The notes beneath the pieces were generated by a model. That model ran no database searches. It saw only the letters and a list, made by a program, of their open reading frames with translations, and was not told the origin of the DNA. DNA of 9,443 nucleotides from Bacillota bacterium. GTDB lineage: Bacteria; Bacillota; Clostridia; Oscillospirales; Oscillospiraceae. Positions within the stretch are counted from its first letter, which is position 1. Every line of letters starts with the position of its first letter. Shown one piece after another: positions 1-6,139 of this stretch. Location of the stretch: positions 1 through 9,443 of the forward strand of contig JAEWML010000155.1 in NCBI GenBank assembly GCA_023393155.1, read 5' to 3'. Made by a program: the position numbers and the translations under genes.

Positions 1-1
1 G

Positions 2-241
2 CGGAGCGCGCTTTTGCAGGAGGTGGGCTCCATGGTGTACGGAACCCACACCGGCAAAATTGCCGACTCCGACACACTGCTTGGCAAGCTGCGTGAAATT
101 GACGAGGTGAATGCGGAGCTGGACCGCGCCAACGCGGAGATTGCGCGGCTGCGGCAGAGTGAACCCCGGGTATGCCCCCTGTGCGGGTTTGGACCGAAGC
201 AGGGCGACGTTTTCTGCCGCCACTGCGGGACCCGCCTGTGA
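2..241 (+). CDS. zinc-ribbon protein, C-terminal part (5' end outside window)
   Basis: The frame is open from the left edge to a TGA at 239-241, giving 79 visible residues. It has a charged helical stretch rich in Glu, Ala and Leu (probable coiled coil) and ends in a zinc ribbon of two knuckles, CPLC and CRHC, 14 residues apart, close to the C-terminus. This layout (helical body, terminal double-CxxC ribbon) is common in small uncharacterised Clostridia proteins; the function is unknown. An internal ATG at 32 has an AGGAGG 8 nt upstream, but those bases also encode Gln-Glu-Val of the open frame. I therefore favour a gene that begins outside the window, and a 69-residue protein from 32 remains possible. 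A terminator-like hairpin follows. Confidence 0.6.
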   Translation, partial: RSALLQEVGSMVYGTHTGKIADSDTLLGKLREIDEVNAELDRANAEIARLRQSEPRVCPLCGFGPKQGDVFCRHCGTRL

Positions 242-275
242 CGGAGACATGACGGCGGAACGCGCGCATATCCTT

Positions 276-300
276 GTTGGAGAAATAGCTCCAACCTTTT
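276..300 (+). terminator. Rho-independent terminator after the zinc-ribbon gene
   Basis: Perfect 7-bp stem GTTGGAG (276-282) / CTCCAAC (289-295) with a 6-nt loop, followed by CTTTT. The T-run is short, so termination may be partial. It separates the zinc-ribbon gene from the flippase gene that starts 21 nt later, so that gene is probably reached by read-through unless a promoter I cannot see lies further upstream. Confidence 0.6.
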
Positions 301-321
301 GAAAAAAATTGAGGTAACTTC

Positions 322-1944
322 ATGGCGAATAACGCGAAAAAGCAGTCTTTTCTCGGCGGCGCGGCGATTTTAGCCTCCGCCGTGGCCATTGTAAAGCTCG
401 TGGGCGCGGTTTACCGCATTCCGGTGAACAACCTTCTCAGTGCCGAGGGCAAGACCTATTTCAAGGTGGCCTACGATATTTTCAACGTCCTGATGACCGT
501 GTCCACGGCGGGACTTCCCCTTGCCATTTCCAAGCTCACCAGCCGGGCCCACGCCACAGGGCGGGAAAACGAAAAACGCAAGCTGTTCCGCACGGCAATC
601 TGGCTGTTTCTGGGAATCGGCCTTATCGGCTCGCTGCTGATGTTTTTCGGGGCTTCCCAACTGGCCGACCTCCAGCGCCAGCCCATGGCGGCCCCCGCCA
701 TCCGGGCGCTGGCGCCCACCATCTTGTGCGTCAGCCTTCTGGCCTGTATGCGGGGCTACACGCAGGGACAGGGCAACATGACGCCCACCGCCAAGTCTCA
801 GGTCATTGAGGTCACCTTCAAGCTGGGCGTGGGCCTGCCGCTGGCGTGGTATCTCATCCGCGTGGCACGAATGGGCGTAGCTTACGGCGCCGCCGGCGCC
901 ATCCTAGGCGTCACGGTCAGCGAAATCATTGCCCTTGGCTTTATGGCGCTCTATCTGTTTCGTCATCGGGACAATCCGGCACTTTCCGACGATGTGCCCC
1001 CTTCCAGCGGCACGCTGATGAAGCAGGTTCTGCACATCGGCATTCCCATCACGCTGAGTAATTCCGCCATGAGTCTTCTGACCATGCTGGATACCACCAT
1101 TGTCCTGCGCCGGCTGGCCGATATCGAAAACCAGCTTCCCGCCGCGCCAAGCGTACTGTTTGGGCAATACGGCTACGGCACGGACCTTGTGAATCTGCCG
1201 CCCTCCTTCGTTTTCCCCGTGACCATGAGCCTGATTCCTTTTGTGGCGGCGGCGCTGGCGCGGCATGAACACCAGCGTGCCAACCGTGTCGTCTCCTCCG
1301 CTTTGCGGCTGATCGCCCTGCTGGCCATTCCCGCGGGCGTGGGGTTAAGCGTGCTGTCCGGGCCGATTTTGCTGCTGCTGTATCCCGCGCAGGTTCAGGA
1401 CGCCATTGCCTGCGCACCGCTGCTGCGGGTGCAGGGCGTGGCATGCATTTTCATCTGCCTGATGAACCTGACCAACGCCATTTTGCAGTCCTACGGCAAG
1501 GAGAAAATCCCTATTTACACCATGGTTGCCGGCGGCGTCACCAAAATTGCCATGAACTATGTTCTGGTGGGCACGCCGTCCATCAATATCATGGGCGCCC
1601 CCATCTCCACCCTTTGCTGCTATCTGGTCATCGCCGGATTTAACCTGTACTTTGTGTGGAAATACTCGCCGGAAAAACCCCGGTATCTCCAGATTTTTGC
1701 AAAACCGGCCATTGCCTCCGTGGCGATGGGCCTCTCCGCTTGGGCGGCCCACGGCCTTCTCAGCCGTCTGCTGGCGGGCCCCGGCTCCGGATATCTGGCC
1801 GGTGCTGCGGCTACCTTGGGCGCCATTGCGGTGGCGGGTGTGGTGTACGGCATTTTGGTGTTGGCTTTGCGGATTCTCCGGGCGGAGGATCTGGAATCCG
1901 TGCCCCATGGCAAAAAGTTGGCCAAAATTTTAAGGCTGAAGTGA
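322..1944 (+). CDS. yabM: SpoVB/YabM-family MOP-superfamily flippase (polysaccharide/lipid-linked precursor exporter)
   Basis: A 540-residue polytopic membrane protein with many hydrophobic segments spread over its full length, about the size expected for 14-helix MOP transporters. The N-terminus (an FLGGAAIL stretch, then VYRIPVNNLL, then a GLPLAISKL block) is typical of the SpoVB/YabM/MurJ-like branch. Family members are thought to flip undecaprenyl-linked saccharide precursors such as lipid II across the membrane; SpoVB acts in spore cortex synthesis. YabM is preferred over SpoVB because the gene is followed by mazG, yabO, yabP, yabQ, divIC and yabR, the B. subtilis yabM neighbourhood. The start ATG has GAGGT at 311-315, 6 nt upstream. 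The family is confident; the substrate is inferred. Confidence 0.88.
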   Translation: MANNAKKQSFLGGAAILASAVAIVKLVGAVYRIPVNNLLSAEGKTYFKVAYDIFNVLMTVSTAGLPLAISKLTSRAHATGRENEKRKLFRTAIWLFLGIGLIGSLLMFFGASQLADLQRQPMAAPAIRALAPTILCVSLLACMRGYTQGQGNMTPTAKSQVIEVTFKLGVGLPLAWYLIRVARMGVAYGAAGAILGVTVSEIIALGFMALYLFRHRDNPALSDDVPPSSGTLMKQVLHIGIPITLSNSAMSLLTMLDTTIVLRRLADIENQLPAAPSVLFGQYGYGTDLVNLPPSFVFPVTMSLIPFVAAALARHEHQRANRVVSSALRLIALLAIPAGVGLSVLSGPILLLLYPAQVQDAIACAPLLRVQGVACIFICLMNLTNAILQSYGKEKIPIYTMVAGGVTKIAMNYVLVGTPSINIMGAPISTLCCYLVIAGFNLYFVWKYSPEKPRYLQIFAKPAIASVAMGLSAWAAHGLLSRLLAGPGSGYLAGAAATLGAIAVAGVVYGILVLALRILRAEDLESVPHGKKLAKILRLK

Positions 1945-2003
1945 AAAAAAACCTGAACAATCAAGGATTTCCCGTGAATTTATCTTGCAAAGGCAGAAAA
2001 GAT

Positions 2004-2810
2004 ATGATAGATTTTCAATGTAAGCCCCGATACGGATATGAGGACCTTCTTCGGATCATGGAGCTGCTTCGCTCTCCCGGCGGCTGTCCCTGGGACCGTG
2101 AGCAGGATCATGCTTCCCTCCGGCGAAACCTTTTGGAGGAGTGCTGCGAGACTGCGGAGGCCATCGACCGGGGCGACCCGGCGGCCCTGTGCGAGGAGCT
2201 GGGCGACGTGCTGTTGCAGGTGGTGTTTCACGCCCAGTTGGAGCGAGAGCAGGGCGGCTTCACCATGGACGACGTGACGGACGGTATCTGCAAAAAACTG
2301 ATTTACCGCCACCCCCATGTGTTCGGCTCCGAAGAGGTGAAAGACTCCGCCGAGGAGTCGGCCCGCTGGGAGGCCATGAAGCGCAGGGAGAAGGGGCAGG
2401 CCTCTGCCGCGGACGCGGTGGATGCGGTCGCCAAAACCCTTCCCGCCCTGTGGCGGGCCGAAAAAATCCAGCGCAAGGCTTCCAATGCCGGATTCGACTG
2501 GCCGGAGGCCTCCGGCGCGATGGACAAGCTCTCCGAGGAGGTTGCCGAGCTCCGCGCGGCAGCGGAGGACGCCGCCCGCCCTGTGGACGCGCCCCACGGC
2601 ATCCGCGAAGAGGTGGGCGACGTGCTGTTTGTGGCCGCGCGGATTGCCCAGCGCTACGGGATAGACCCCGAGGAGGCGCTGCACGCCGGGTGCGACAAGT
2701 TTGCCCGCCGCTTCCGCTTTGTGGAGGAACACGCCGAGGAAGACCTTGCTTCCCTTCCCTTTGCGGAAAAGACGGCCCTGTGGGAGCGGGCCAAAAAACA
2801 CGAATCTTAA
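2004..2810 (+). CDS. mazG: MazG-family nucleoside triphosphate pyrophosphohydrolase
   Basis: A 268-residue protein with two tandem MazG domains. The first has the metal-binding pattern EExxE at 45-49 and EELGD at 64-68; the second has EEVAE at 178-182 and EEVGD at 202-206. The N-terminal LRSPGGCPWD block (22-31) is a family hallmark. MazG hydrolyses (d)NTPs to the monophosphate and PPi, as housecleaning of damaged nucleotides or, in E. coli, modulation of (p)ppGpp. B. subtilis YabN carries an extra N-terminal tetrapyrrole-methylase-like domain that is absent here. The ATG at 2004 has AAAGG at 1989-1993. An in-frame GTG at 1974 with AAGGA 6 nt upstream would add ten residues, but the ATG start matches the family N-terminus better. 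It follows the flippase gene by 59 nt. Confidence 0.92.
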   Translation: MIDFQCKPRYGYEDLLRIMELLRSPGGCPWDREQDHASLRRNLLEECCETAEAIDRGDPAALCEELGDVLLQVVFHAQLEREQGGFTMDDVTDGICKKLIYRHPHVFGSEEVKDSAEESARWEAMKRREKGQASAADAVDAVAKTLPALWRAEKIQRKASNAGFDWPEASGAMDKLSEEVAELRAAAEDAARPVDAPHGIREEVGDVLFVAARIAQRYGIDPEEALHAGCDKFARRFRFVEEHAEEDLASLPFAEKTALWERAKKHES

Positions 2811-2856
2811 AAGCGGACTTCGCTTTGAGATATATTCTGGAAGATGTGAATTTAAT

Positions 2857-2862
2857 AGGAGG
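2857..2862 (+). promoter_or_regulatory. strong ribosome binding site of the HU gene
   Basis: AGGAGG 8 nt before the HU ATG, the most consensus-like Shine-Dalgarno of the left cluster, in keeping with an abundant protein. Upstream in the same gap lie a 6-bp hairpin AAAGCG/CGCTTT (2810-2826) without a T-run and a TATATT (2831-2836) that could be a -10 box, but I find no convincing -35. Confidence 0.7.
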
Positions 2863-2870
2863 AAATACAA

Positions 2871-3146
2871 ATGAACAAAGCTGAGCTTATCAACGCTGTT
2901 GCCGCCAAGACGGAGGTTTCCAAGAAAGAAGCCGAGGCTGTTATTGCCGCCACGCTGGACGCGATTACCACCGCCATGAAAGAGGGCGACAAGGTCCAGC
3001 TGGTTGGTTTCGGTTCCTTTGAAGTGAAGAGCCGCGCCGAGCGCATCGGCCGCAACCCCAAGACCAAGGAGGAGATCAAGATTCCCGCCTCCAAGATCCC
3101 CACCTTTAAGGCCGGCAAGGCGCTGAAGGACACCGTCGCGAAGTAA
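2871..3146 (+). CDS. hup: HU family DNA-binding protein
   Basis: A 91-residue protein, the normal length for HU. The N-terminal helical dimer part starts MNKAELINAVAAKT. The beta-arm signature is present: GFGSFEV near residues 46-52, then RxGRNPKT around 59-65, then IPASKIPTFKAGKALKD. HU is a homodimeric nucleoid protein that bends DNA with little sequence specificity. It sits between mazG and yabO, an insertion relative to the B. subtilis order, with its own strong ribosome binding site and a strong terminator behind it, so it is probably expressed as its own unit. It is named as HU rather than IHF because Firmicutes encode HU. Confidence 0.96.
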   Translation: MNKAELINAVAAKTEVSKKEAEAVIAATLDAITTAMKEGDKVQLVGFGSFEVKSRAERIGRNPKTKEEIKIPASKIPTFKAGKALKDTVAK

Positions 3147-3170
3147 GCGCGGATCGCCAAATAAACGCCT

Positions 3171-3204
3171 CGCGCGGAGGGACGAAAGTCCCCCCGCGCG
3201 TTTT
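3171..3204 (+). terminator. strong Rho-independent terminator after the HU gene
   Basis: A 13-bp stem with one A.C mismatch (CGCGCGGAGGGAC, 3171-3183, against 3188-3200), a GAAA tetraloop and a TTTT run at 3201-3204. It lies 25 nt after the HU stop and should uncouple HU from the downstream S4 gene. Confidence 0.85.
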
Positions 3205-3245
3205 CCAATCCAAGGTTTTCAGGAAGTTTTAAGAAGGAGCATTTT

Positions 3246-3497
3246 ATGCGGCTGGACAAATATCTCAAAACCGCGCGGCTGATTAAGCGGCGCACCGTGG
3301 CCAACGAGGCCTGCGACAACGGCCTTGTAATGGTCAACGGAAAGCCTGCCAGGGCCAGCTACGAGGTGAAGGTGGGCGATGTGCTCTCTTTGCGGTTCGG
3401 CGTGCGGACCTTAACGGTGGAGGTTCTGGCGGTTTCGGAGAACATCCGTCAGGCGGACGCGGCGGGCCTGTACCGTGAAATTACCGGCGGGGCATAA
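3246..3497 (+). CDS. rqcP: RqcP/YabO-type S4-domain RNA-binding protein
   Basis: An 83-residue protein made almost entirely of one S4 RNA-binding domain: MRLDKYLK at the start, then KRRTVANEAC, then GLVMVNG and VKVGDVLSLRFG at about 43-52. It belongs to the Hsp15/YabO group. B. subtilis YabO has been renamed RqcP: it binds stalled 50S subunits carrying peptidyl-tRNA and works with RqcH to add alanine tails in ribosome quality control. The family is read from the sequence; the RqcP role is inferred from length, S4 type and position between mazG and yabP. AAGGAG at 3234-3239 lies 6 nt before the ATG. The stop codon overlaps the -35 element of the predicted SigE promoter of yabP. Confidence 0.9.
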   Translation: MRLDKYLKTARLIKRRTVANEACDNGLVMVNGKPARASYEVKVGDVLSLRFGVRTLTVEVLAVSENIRQADAAGLYREITGGA

Positions 3498-3520
3498 TCC
3501 GCCGCTCTCTCCCATAGAAT
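3492..3520 (+). promoter_or_regulatory. SigE-like sporulation promoter of yabP-yabQ
   Basis: GCATAAT (3492-3498) matches 6 of 7 positions of the SigE -35 consensus KMATATT. CATAGAAT (3513-3520) matches 7 of 8 positions of the -10 consensus CATACANT. The spacer is 14 bp, as SigE prefers. The predicted start of transcription, near 3527, leaves a leader of about 40 nt before yabP. From established knowledge, B. subtilis yabP and yabQ are mother-cell genes under SigE, so sequence and context agree. Confidence 0.6.
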
Positions 3521-3567
3521 GGTGTGACCGCCGGCTTGGACCGGCGCAGACCGGGGAGGGACGTAAG

Positions 3568-3849
3568 ATGAACGACTATGGAAACGCCATGCCGCAGGCC
3601 CATCGCGTTGAGCTCAATGGACGGGAGCACCTGATTGTCTCCGGCGTGGAGGATGTGGAGCGGTTTGACGAGACGGGGATTGTCATGTCCACCGCCGCCG
3701 GAACGCTGGTGGTGACGGGGGAGGAGCTGCACATCGGCCAGCTCTCACTGGAGGGCGGCGAGCTGCGGGTGGATGGGAAAATCGATTCCCTCTCCTATGA
3801 GGAGCCGTCCGCAAGCCGGGGAGGGCTGCTGCGGCGGCTGCTGGGATGA
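3568..3849 (+). CDS. yabP: sporulation protein YabP
   Basis: A 93-residue protein of the YabP/YqfC family: small, mostly beta, with an N-terminal HRVELNGREHLIVSGVEDV stretch and the short motif GEELHIGQLSLEGGELRVDG (51-70) typical of the family. The molecular function is not known; the family is restricted to spore formers and yabP is expressed in the mother cell in B. subtilis. The ATG at 3568 is chosen because GGGGAGGG (3553-3560) ends 7 nt before it, although the frame is open further upstream. It is the first gene behind the SigE-like promoter. Its TGA is followed after one base by the yabQ ATG, indicating translational coupling. Confidence 0.9.
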   Translation: MNDYGNAMPQAHRVELNGREHLIVSGVEDVERFDETGIVMSTAAGTLVVTGEELHIGQLSLEGGELRVDGKIDSLSYEEPSASRGGLLRRLLG

Positions 3850-3850
3850 T

Positions 3851-4573
3851 ATGCGGAACTTTGTGGACCAGCAACTGGGGATCTTTCTCCAGTCGATTCT
3901 GCTGGGGCTGGCCATCGGGGTGGCCCACGATCTGCTTCGCCCCTTCCGTCTTCGCCTGCCCCGATTCGCCTGGGTGCTGGACGCGGTTTACTGCCTGTGG
4001 GCAGCAGCGGCGCTGTTTCTCTTCGCCCTGAACCGAACTCAGGGGCAGCTCCGCATTTTCGCGCTGGTGGGCACCCTTGGCGGCACGGTGCTGTTTTTCA
4101 CGCTGTTTTCCGCGCTCCTGCGTCCGATTTGGGATTTTTGGGCCGATACGCTGGACTTTTTGCTTCATTTGCTGCAAATCCCTTGGATTTGGCTGAAAAA
4201 TTTCTCCAAAAAAATGAGCCTTCGCCTGAAAAACATCTTTCTTTTTATGAAAAAATGCTATACAATAGAGAAAATTGCGTGTCGGCGTTACAAAATTGGT
4301 CGGGGAGGGAGCAGCCGTGGCAAAGACAGGCGCGCCCAAAAAAAGCCGTCGGCAGCTCAGGCTGGGTCTGTTCGGAAAGCTGCTGCTGGCGTCGCTCATC
4401 GTCGCGCTGGGGTTACAGCTATACCGACTGCGGACGCAGGTGGAGCAGGCGGAAACCCAGAAGGTTTTGCTGAGCGAGCAGGTTCGCAGCAGCCAGCAGG
4501 GCAACGATCATCTGCAAAAAGCCATCGACGGCGGCGGCACTCAGGAGCAGATGGAGCAAATCGCCCGGGATGA
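3851..4573 (+). CDS. yabQ: spore cortex biosynthesis protein YabQ, with an unusual 3' extension over divIC
   Basis: A membrane protein with hydrophobic segments at about residues 8-28, 41-61 and 68-90, and a Trp-rich stretch at 93-115, followed by a basic tail. YabQ of B. subtilis is needed for spore cortex formation. The identity rests on this topology, the RPFRLRLP loop after the first segment and the position between yabP and divIC. The start ATG lies one base after the yabP stop. The frame has no stop until 4573, giving 240 residues; from about residue 156 it runs out of frame over divIC, and that Arg/Ala/Gly-rich tail looks like an out-of-frame reading. The functional protein probably ends near residue 150, so the 3' end given is simply the first stop. 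Confidence 0.8.
   Translation: MRNFVDQQLGIFLQSILLGLAIGVAHDLLRPFRLRLPRFAWVLDAVYCLWAAAALFLFALNRTQGQLRIFALVGTLGGTVLFFTLFSALLRPIWDFWADTLDFLLHLLQIPWIWLKNFSKKMSLRLKNIFLFMKKCYTIEKIACRRYKIGRGGSSRGKDRRAQKKPSAAQAGSVRKAAAGVAHRRAGVTAIPTADAGGAGGNPEGFAERAGSQQPAGQRSSAKSHRRRRHSGADGANRPG
4256..4266 (+). promoter_or_regulatory. candidate extended -10 promoter for divIC inside yabQ
   Basis: TGCTATACAAT at 4256-4266 resembles an extended -10 element (TG, one base, then a TATA-type hexamer). It lies in a locally A/T-rich stretch 50 nt upstream of the divIC start. No good -35 hexamer is visible. Growth-phase expression of divIC from a promoter separate from SigE-driven yabPQ would make biological sense, but the sequence support is modest. 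Confidence 0.35.
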
Positions 4574-4625
4574 GCTGGGTCTGGTTGCCCCGGGGGACCG
4601 TGTGTTCTACGATGTGAGCAATTGA
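4317..4625 (+). CDS. divIC: DivIC/FtsB-type septum formation initiator
   Basis: A 102-residue bitopic membrane protein: basic cytoplasmic N-terminus (KTGAPKKSRRQ), one transmembrane helix at about 19-36, a coiled coil at about 37-70 rich in Gln and Glu, and the DivIC/FtsB C-terminal motif EQIARDELGLVAPGDRVFYD (79-98). In the divisome DivIC pairs with FtsL and, with DivIB, regulates the septal peptidoglycan synthase. The start is GTG at 4317 with GGAGGGA ending 7 nt upstream; an upstream in-frame TTG at 4275 would add residues unlike the family. Nearly all of it (to 4573) overlaps the open but probably non-functional tail of yabQ. Gene order (yabQ-divIC-yabR) supports the name. Confidence 0.92.
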   Translation: MAKTGAPKKSRRQLRLGLFGKLLLASLIVALGLQLYRLRTQVEQAETQKVLLSEQVRSSQQGNDHLQKAIDGGGTQEQMEQIARDELGLVAPGDRVFYDVSN

Positions 4626-4632
4626 GCGGCAC

Positions 4633-4683
4633 GGGCGCGTCGCGCCCTGCCGATCATCTGAATATCTTTCCGCCTTCGGCGGA
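4633..4683 (+). repeat. two GC-rich hairpins in the divIC-yabR gap
   Basis: GGGCGC/GCGCCC (4633-4647, 3-nt loop) and TCCGCC/GGCGGA (4669-4683, loop TTC) are two perfect 6-bp inverted repeats in the 94-nt gap. Neither is followed by a T-run, so they are not classical terminators. They may stabilise the transcript or cause pausing. Confidence 0.45.
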
Positions 4684-4719
4684 CAAACGAAACCTGAGAA
4701 GGGAGAAACAGGACGCAAT

Positions 4720-5214
4720 ATGGGAGTAGAGCCTGAGGTTGGGAGCATCATGGAGGGCAAGGTAACCGCCATTATGAAGTTTGGCGCGTTTGTCGCCCTG
4801 GAAGGAGGCCGCTCCGGCCTCGTACATATTTCGGAAATTGCAAACAGCTACGTAAACGACGTTCACGACTATTTGCAGGAGGGACAGAGCGTTAAGGTCC
4901 GGGTGCTGACCTCGGAAAACGGAAAGCTCAATCTCTCCATCAAAAAGGCGCTGCCTCCGGAGGAGGGCCGTTCCTTCTCTCCCCGGGGCGTGGGAGGTCC
5001 GCGCCCTGCTGTCGGCGGCGGCGGGCCGCATCCTGCCGGCGGCGGATATGCGCCGGTAAACCGTCCCGGCCCCGTCCGGGCGCAGGCCATTTCTCCCTCC
5101 GGCGACGTGGACTTTGAGGACAAGCTGAAAAAATTTCTCTCCGCTTCGGAGGGAAAGATGGCCGACCTGAATCGCAGCGTGGACGGAAAGCGCGGCGGCA
5201 AAAGAAGAAAGTAA
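4720..5214 (+). CDS. yabR: S1-domain RNA-binding protein YabR
   Basis: A 164-residue protein. An S1 RNA-binding domain fills residues 6-76 (VGSIMEGKVTAI, FGAFVALEGGRSGLVHISEI, then VKVRVL and LNLSIKKA). A Gly/Pro-rich linker covers about 85-125. A conserved-looking tail, DFEDKLKKFL (131-140), leads to a very basic end, GGKRRK. The S1 domain resembles those of ribosomal protein S1 and polynucleotide phosphorylase; YabR itself is poorly characterised and is probably a ribosome- or RNA-associated regulator. AGGA at 4710-4713 lies 6 nt before the ATG. It closes the yab cluster and is followed by a terminator. The low-complexity linker explains the long antisense frames over this gene. Confidence 0.9.
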   Translation: MGVEPEVGSIMEGKVTAIMKFGAFVALEGGRSGLVHISEIANSYVNDVHDYLQEGQSVKVRVLTSENGKLNLSIKKALPPEEGRSFSPRGVGGPRPAVGGGGPHPAGGGYAPVNRPGPVRAQAISPSGDVDFEDKLKKFLSASEGKMADLNRSVDGKRGGKRRK

Positions 5215-5218
5215 CCAA

Positions 5219-5258
5219 AAAATCCGCAGCTCCGAAAAGAAGCCGCGGATTTTCTTTT
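5219..5258 (+). terminator. Rho-independent terminator of the yabR transcript
   Basis: Nine-bp perfect outer stem AAAATCCGC (5219-5227) / GCGGATTTT (5245-5253), a possible inner 3-bp extension GCT/AGC, and a T-rich tail TTTTCTTTT. It begins 5 nt after the yabR stop. The A-run before the stem means it could also work on the other strand. Confidence 0.8.
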
Positions 5259-5286
5259 GAACCCTGGTTGCGGACGAGGCCGTTTT

Positions 5287-5335
5287 CCCCAAAATAAGTG
5301 AAAAATCGACCAATTTTCCCCCTTGCGTTTTGGGG
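5287..5335. repeat. nested inverted repeat in the yabR-HAD intergenic region
   Basis: CCCCAAAA (5287-5294) pairs perfectly with TTTTGGGG (5328-5335), enclosing a smaller AAAAT (5302-5306) / ATTTT (5312-5316) repeat. The right arm touches the promoter-like -35 element described next. It could be an operator or part of a structured RNA; its function is unknown. Confidence 0.45.
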
Positions 5336-5351
5336 CCGCATGGAGTACGAT
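5323..5351 (+). promoter_or_regulatory. candidate promoter of a short untranslated transcript
   Basis: TTGCGT (5323-5328) and TACGAT (5346-5351), separated by exactly 17 bp, resemble SigA -35 and -10 boxes with 3/6 and 4/6 matches. On its own this is weak; it gains interest because a strong terminator lies about 60 nt downstream with no gene between. Confidence 0.3.
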
Positions 5352-5356
5352 AGTCA

Positions 5357-5422
5357 TGGAAGCTTTCCAATATCCCACCCATTTGGGCCGCTGGCGTACC
5401 ATTCGCCGGCGGCCCCTTTTTT
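5357..5422 (+). ncRNA. candidate small RNA ending in an orphan terminator
   Basis: A 5-bp hairpin TGGAA/TTCCA (5357-5369) is followed by a strong terminator. The stem GGGCCGCTGGCG (5385-5396) pairs with 5404-5415 over 12 bp with one G.T pair, and CTTTTTT follows at 5416-5422. The T-run is only on the + strand side, so this is not the terminator of the - strand HAD gene, and yabR already has its own terminator. A transcript of about 65 nt from the candidate promoter would explain it; a second-chance terminator for yabR read-through is the alternative. No tRNA-like TPsiC loop is present. Confidence 0.35.
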
Positions 5423-5471
5423 CTATTTTCAGGCCGGTTCCCTCCGGTGCGGTCAGGCCGCCAAGGGCCGT

Positions 5472-6116
5472 TTATTCTACCTGCGTCCAATCCTCAAAGG
5501 AGCGGATGTAATAGTCCGCCTCCGCCCGCATGGCGTCCTGATTCGGCTCGGACAGGTCGTAGACCGCTGCCGTGCGAAAGCCAGCGGCCTTGGCCGTGCG
5601 CAGGGCGAAGAGAGAATCCTCGAACACAACGGTGTCCTCCTTCCGGCAGCGCAGGCGGCGCAGGGCCATCTCATACACCTCCGGATGGTCTTTTTCATGG
5701 CCCGCGTCGCCGCAGGTAAGCAGCCCGCGAAAATAGTTCCCAAGGCCCGAAACCTCCAGAGCCAAATCTGCCAAAGGGTGGTCCGTGGCTGTGGCAACAT
5801 ACATCCACACGCCCTCCATCTTTAAAATGGACAGCAGCCGCTCCACTCCCGCCTTCGGCTTGACCTGAAACCGGTAAAACTCCTCCATCTCAGCATACAG
5901 CAGCCGGGAGATATCCTCCGGCCTGACCTTCAGGCCGTATCGCTCCACACAGTAGGCCGCGCCCTCCTCCATGCTCATGGCATGGAGCGTTCGGTCAAGC
6001 CCCTTCTCAGGTTCCTTCCCCTGCCGCCGGATAAAGCCGGAGCCCAGCGTCCTCCACGCCCCCATGGAATCCAGCAGCGTTCCGTCCATATCAAAAATCG
6101 CGCCTTGCAGCCGCAT
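5472..6116 (-). CDS. HAD-superfamily hydrolase (beta-phosphoglucomutase/phosphatase-like)
   Basis: A 214-residue cytosolic HAD-fold protein with all four motifs. Motif I is DMDGT, with nucleophile Asp9 and acid/base Asp11. Motif II is the Thr in VATATD (107-112). Motif III is Lys142 in HEKDHPE. Motif IV is EDS with Glu166 and Asp167. The segment between motif I and II holds the helical cap of subfamily I. These enzymes act on small phosphorylated substrates via an aspartyl-phosphate; whether this is a phosphatase or a sugar phosphomutase cannot be read from the sequence. The ATG at 6116-6114 has GGGGAG about 10 nt upstream. Only about 24 nt separate it from the terminator hairpin behind yitT, leaving no room for a normal promoter. 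Confidence 0.88.
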   Translation of the reverse strand: MRLQGAIFDMDGTLLDSMGAWRTLGSGFIRRQGKEPEKGLDRTLHAMSMEEGAAYCVERYGLKVRPEDISRLLYAEMEEFYRFQVKPKAGVERLLSILKMEGVWMYVATATDHPLADLALEVSGLGNYFRGLLTCGDAGHEKDHPEVYEMALRRLRCRKEDTVVFEDSLFALRTAKAAGFRTAAVYDLSEPNQDAMRAEADYYIRSFEDWTQVE

Positions 6117-6139
6117 AGCTTTTATGCTCCCCTTTCATG

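Noticed and set aside
1345..1908. 187-codon - strand frame inside the flippase gene
   Set aside because: Antisense shadow of a confident membrane protein; Gly/His-rich composition, no motif.
1656..2003. Longer N-terminus for MazG, including a GTG start at 1974
   Set aside because: The extension to 1656 overlaps the flippase and is Gly/Arg-rich. The GTG has a fair AAGGA, but the ATG at 2004 fits the family N-terminus better; it is kept only as an alternative in the gene entry.
1980..2870. 296-codon open frame on the - strand across mazG
   Set aside because: It is antisense to a clear MazG gene, shows no family motif and is explained by GC-rich codon bias of the sense gene.
4633..4683. Terminator between divIC and yabR
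   Set aside because: Two good hairpins are present but neither has a T-run, so they are listed only as repeats.
5260..5385. A tRNA gene after yabR, as in B. subtilis
   Set aside because: No acceptor stem, TPsiC loop or anticodon arm can be folded there.
4654..5490. Long - strand frames over yabR
   Set aside because: They mirror the Gly/Pro-rich yabR linker and lack motifs or a plausible ribosome binding site.
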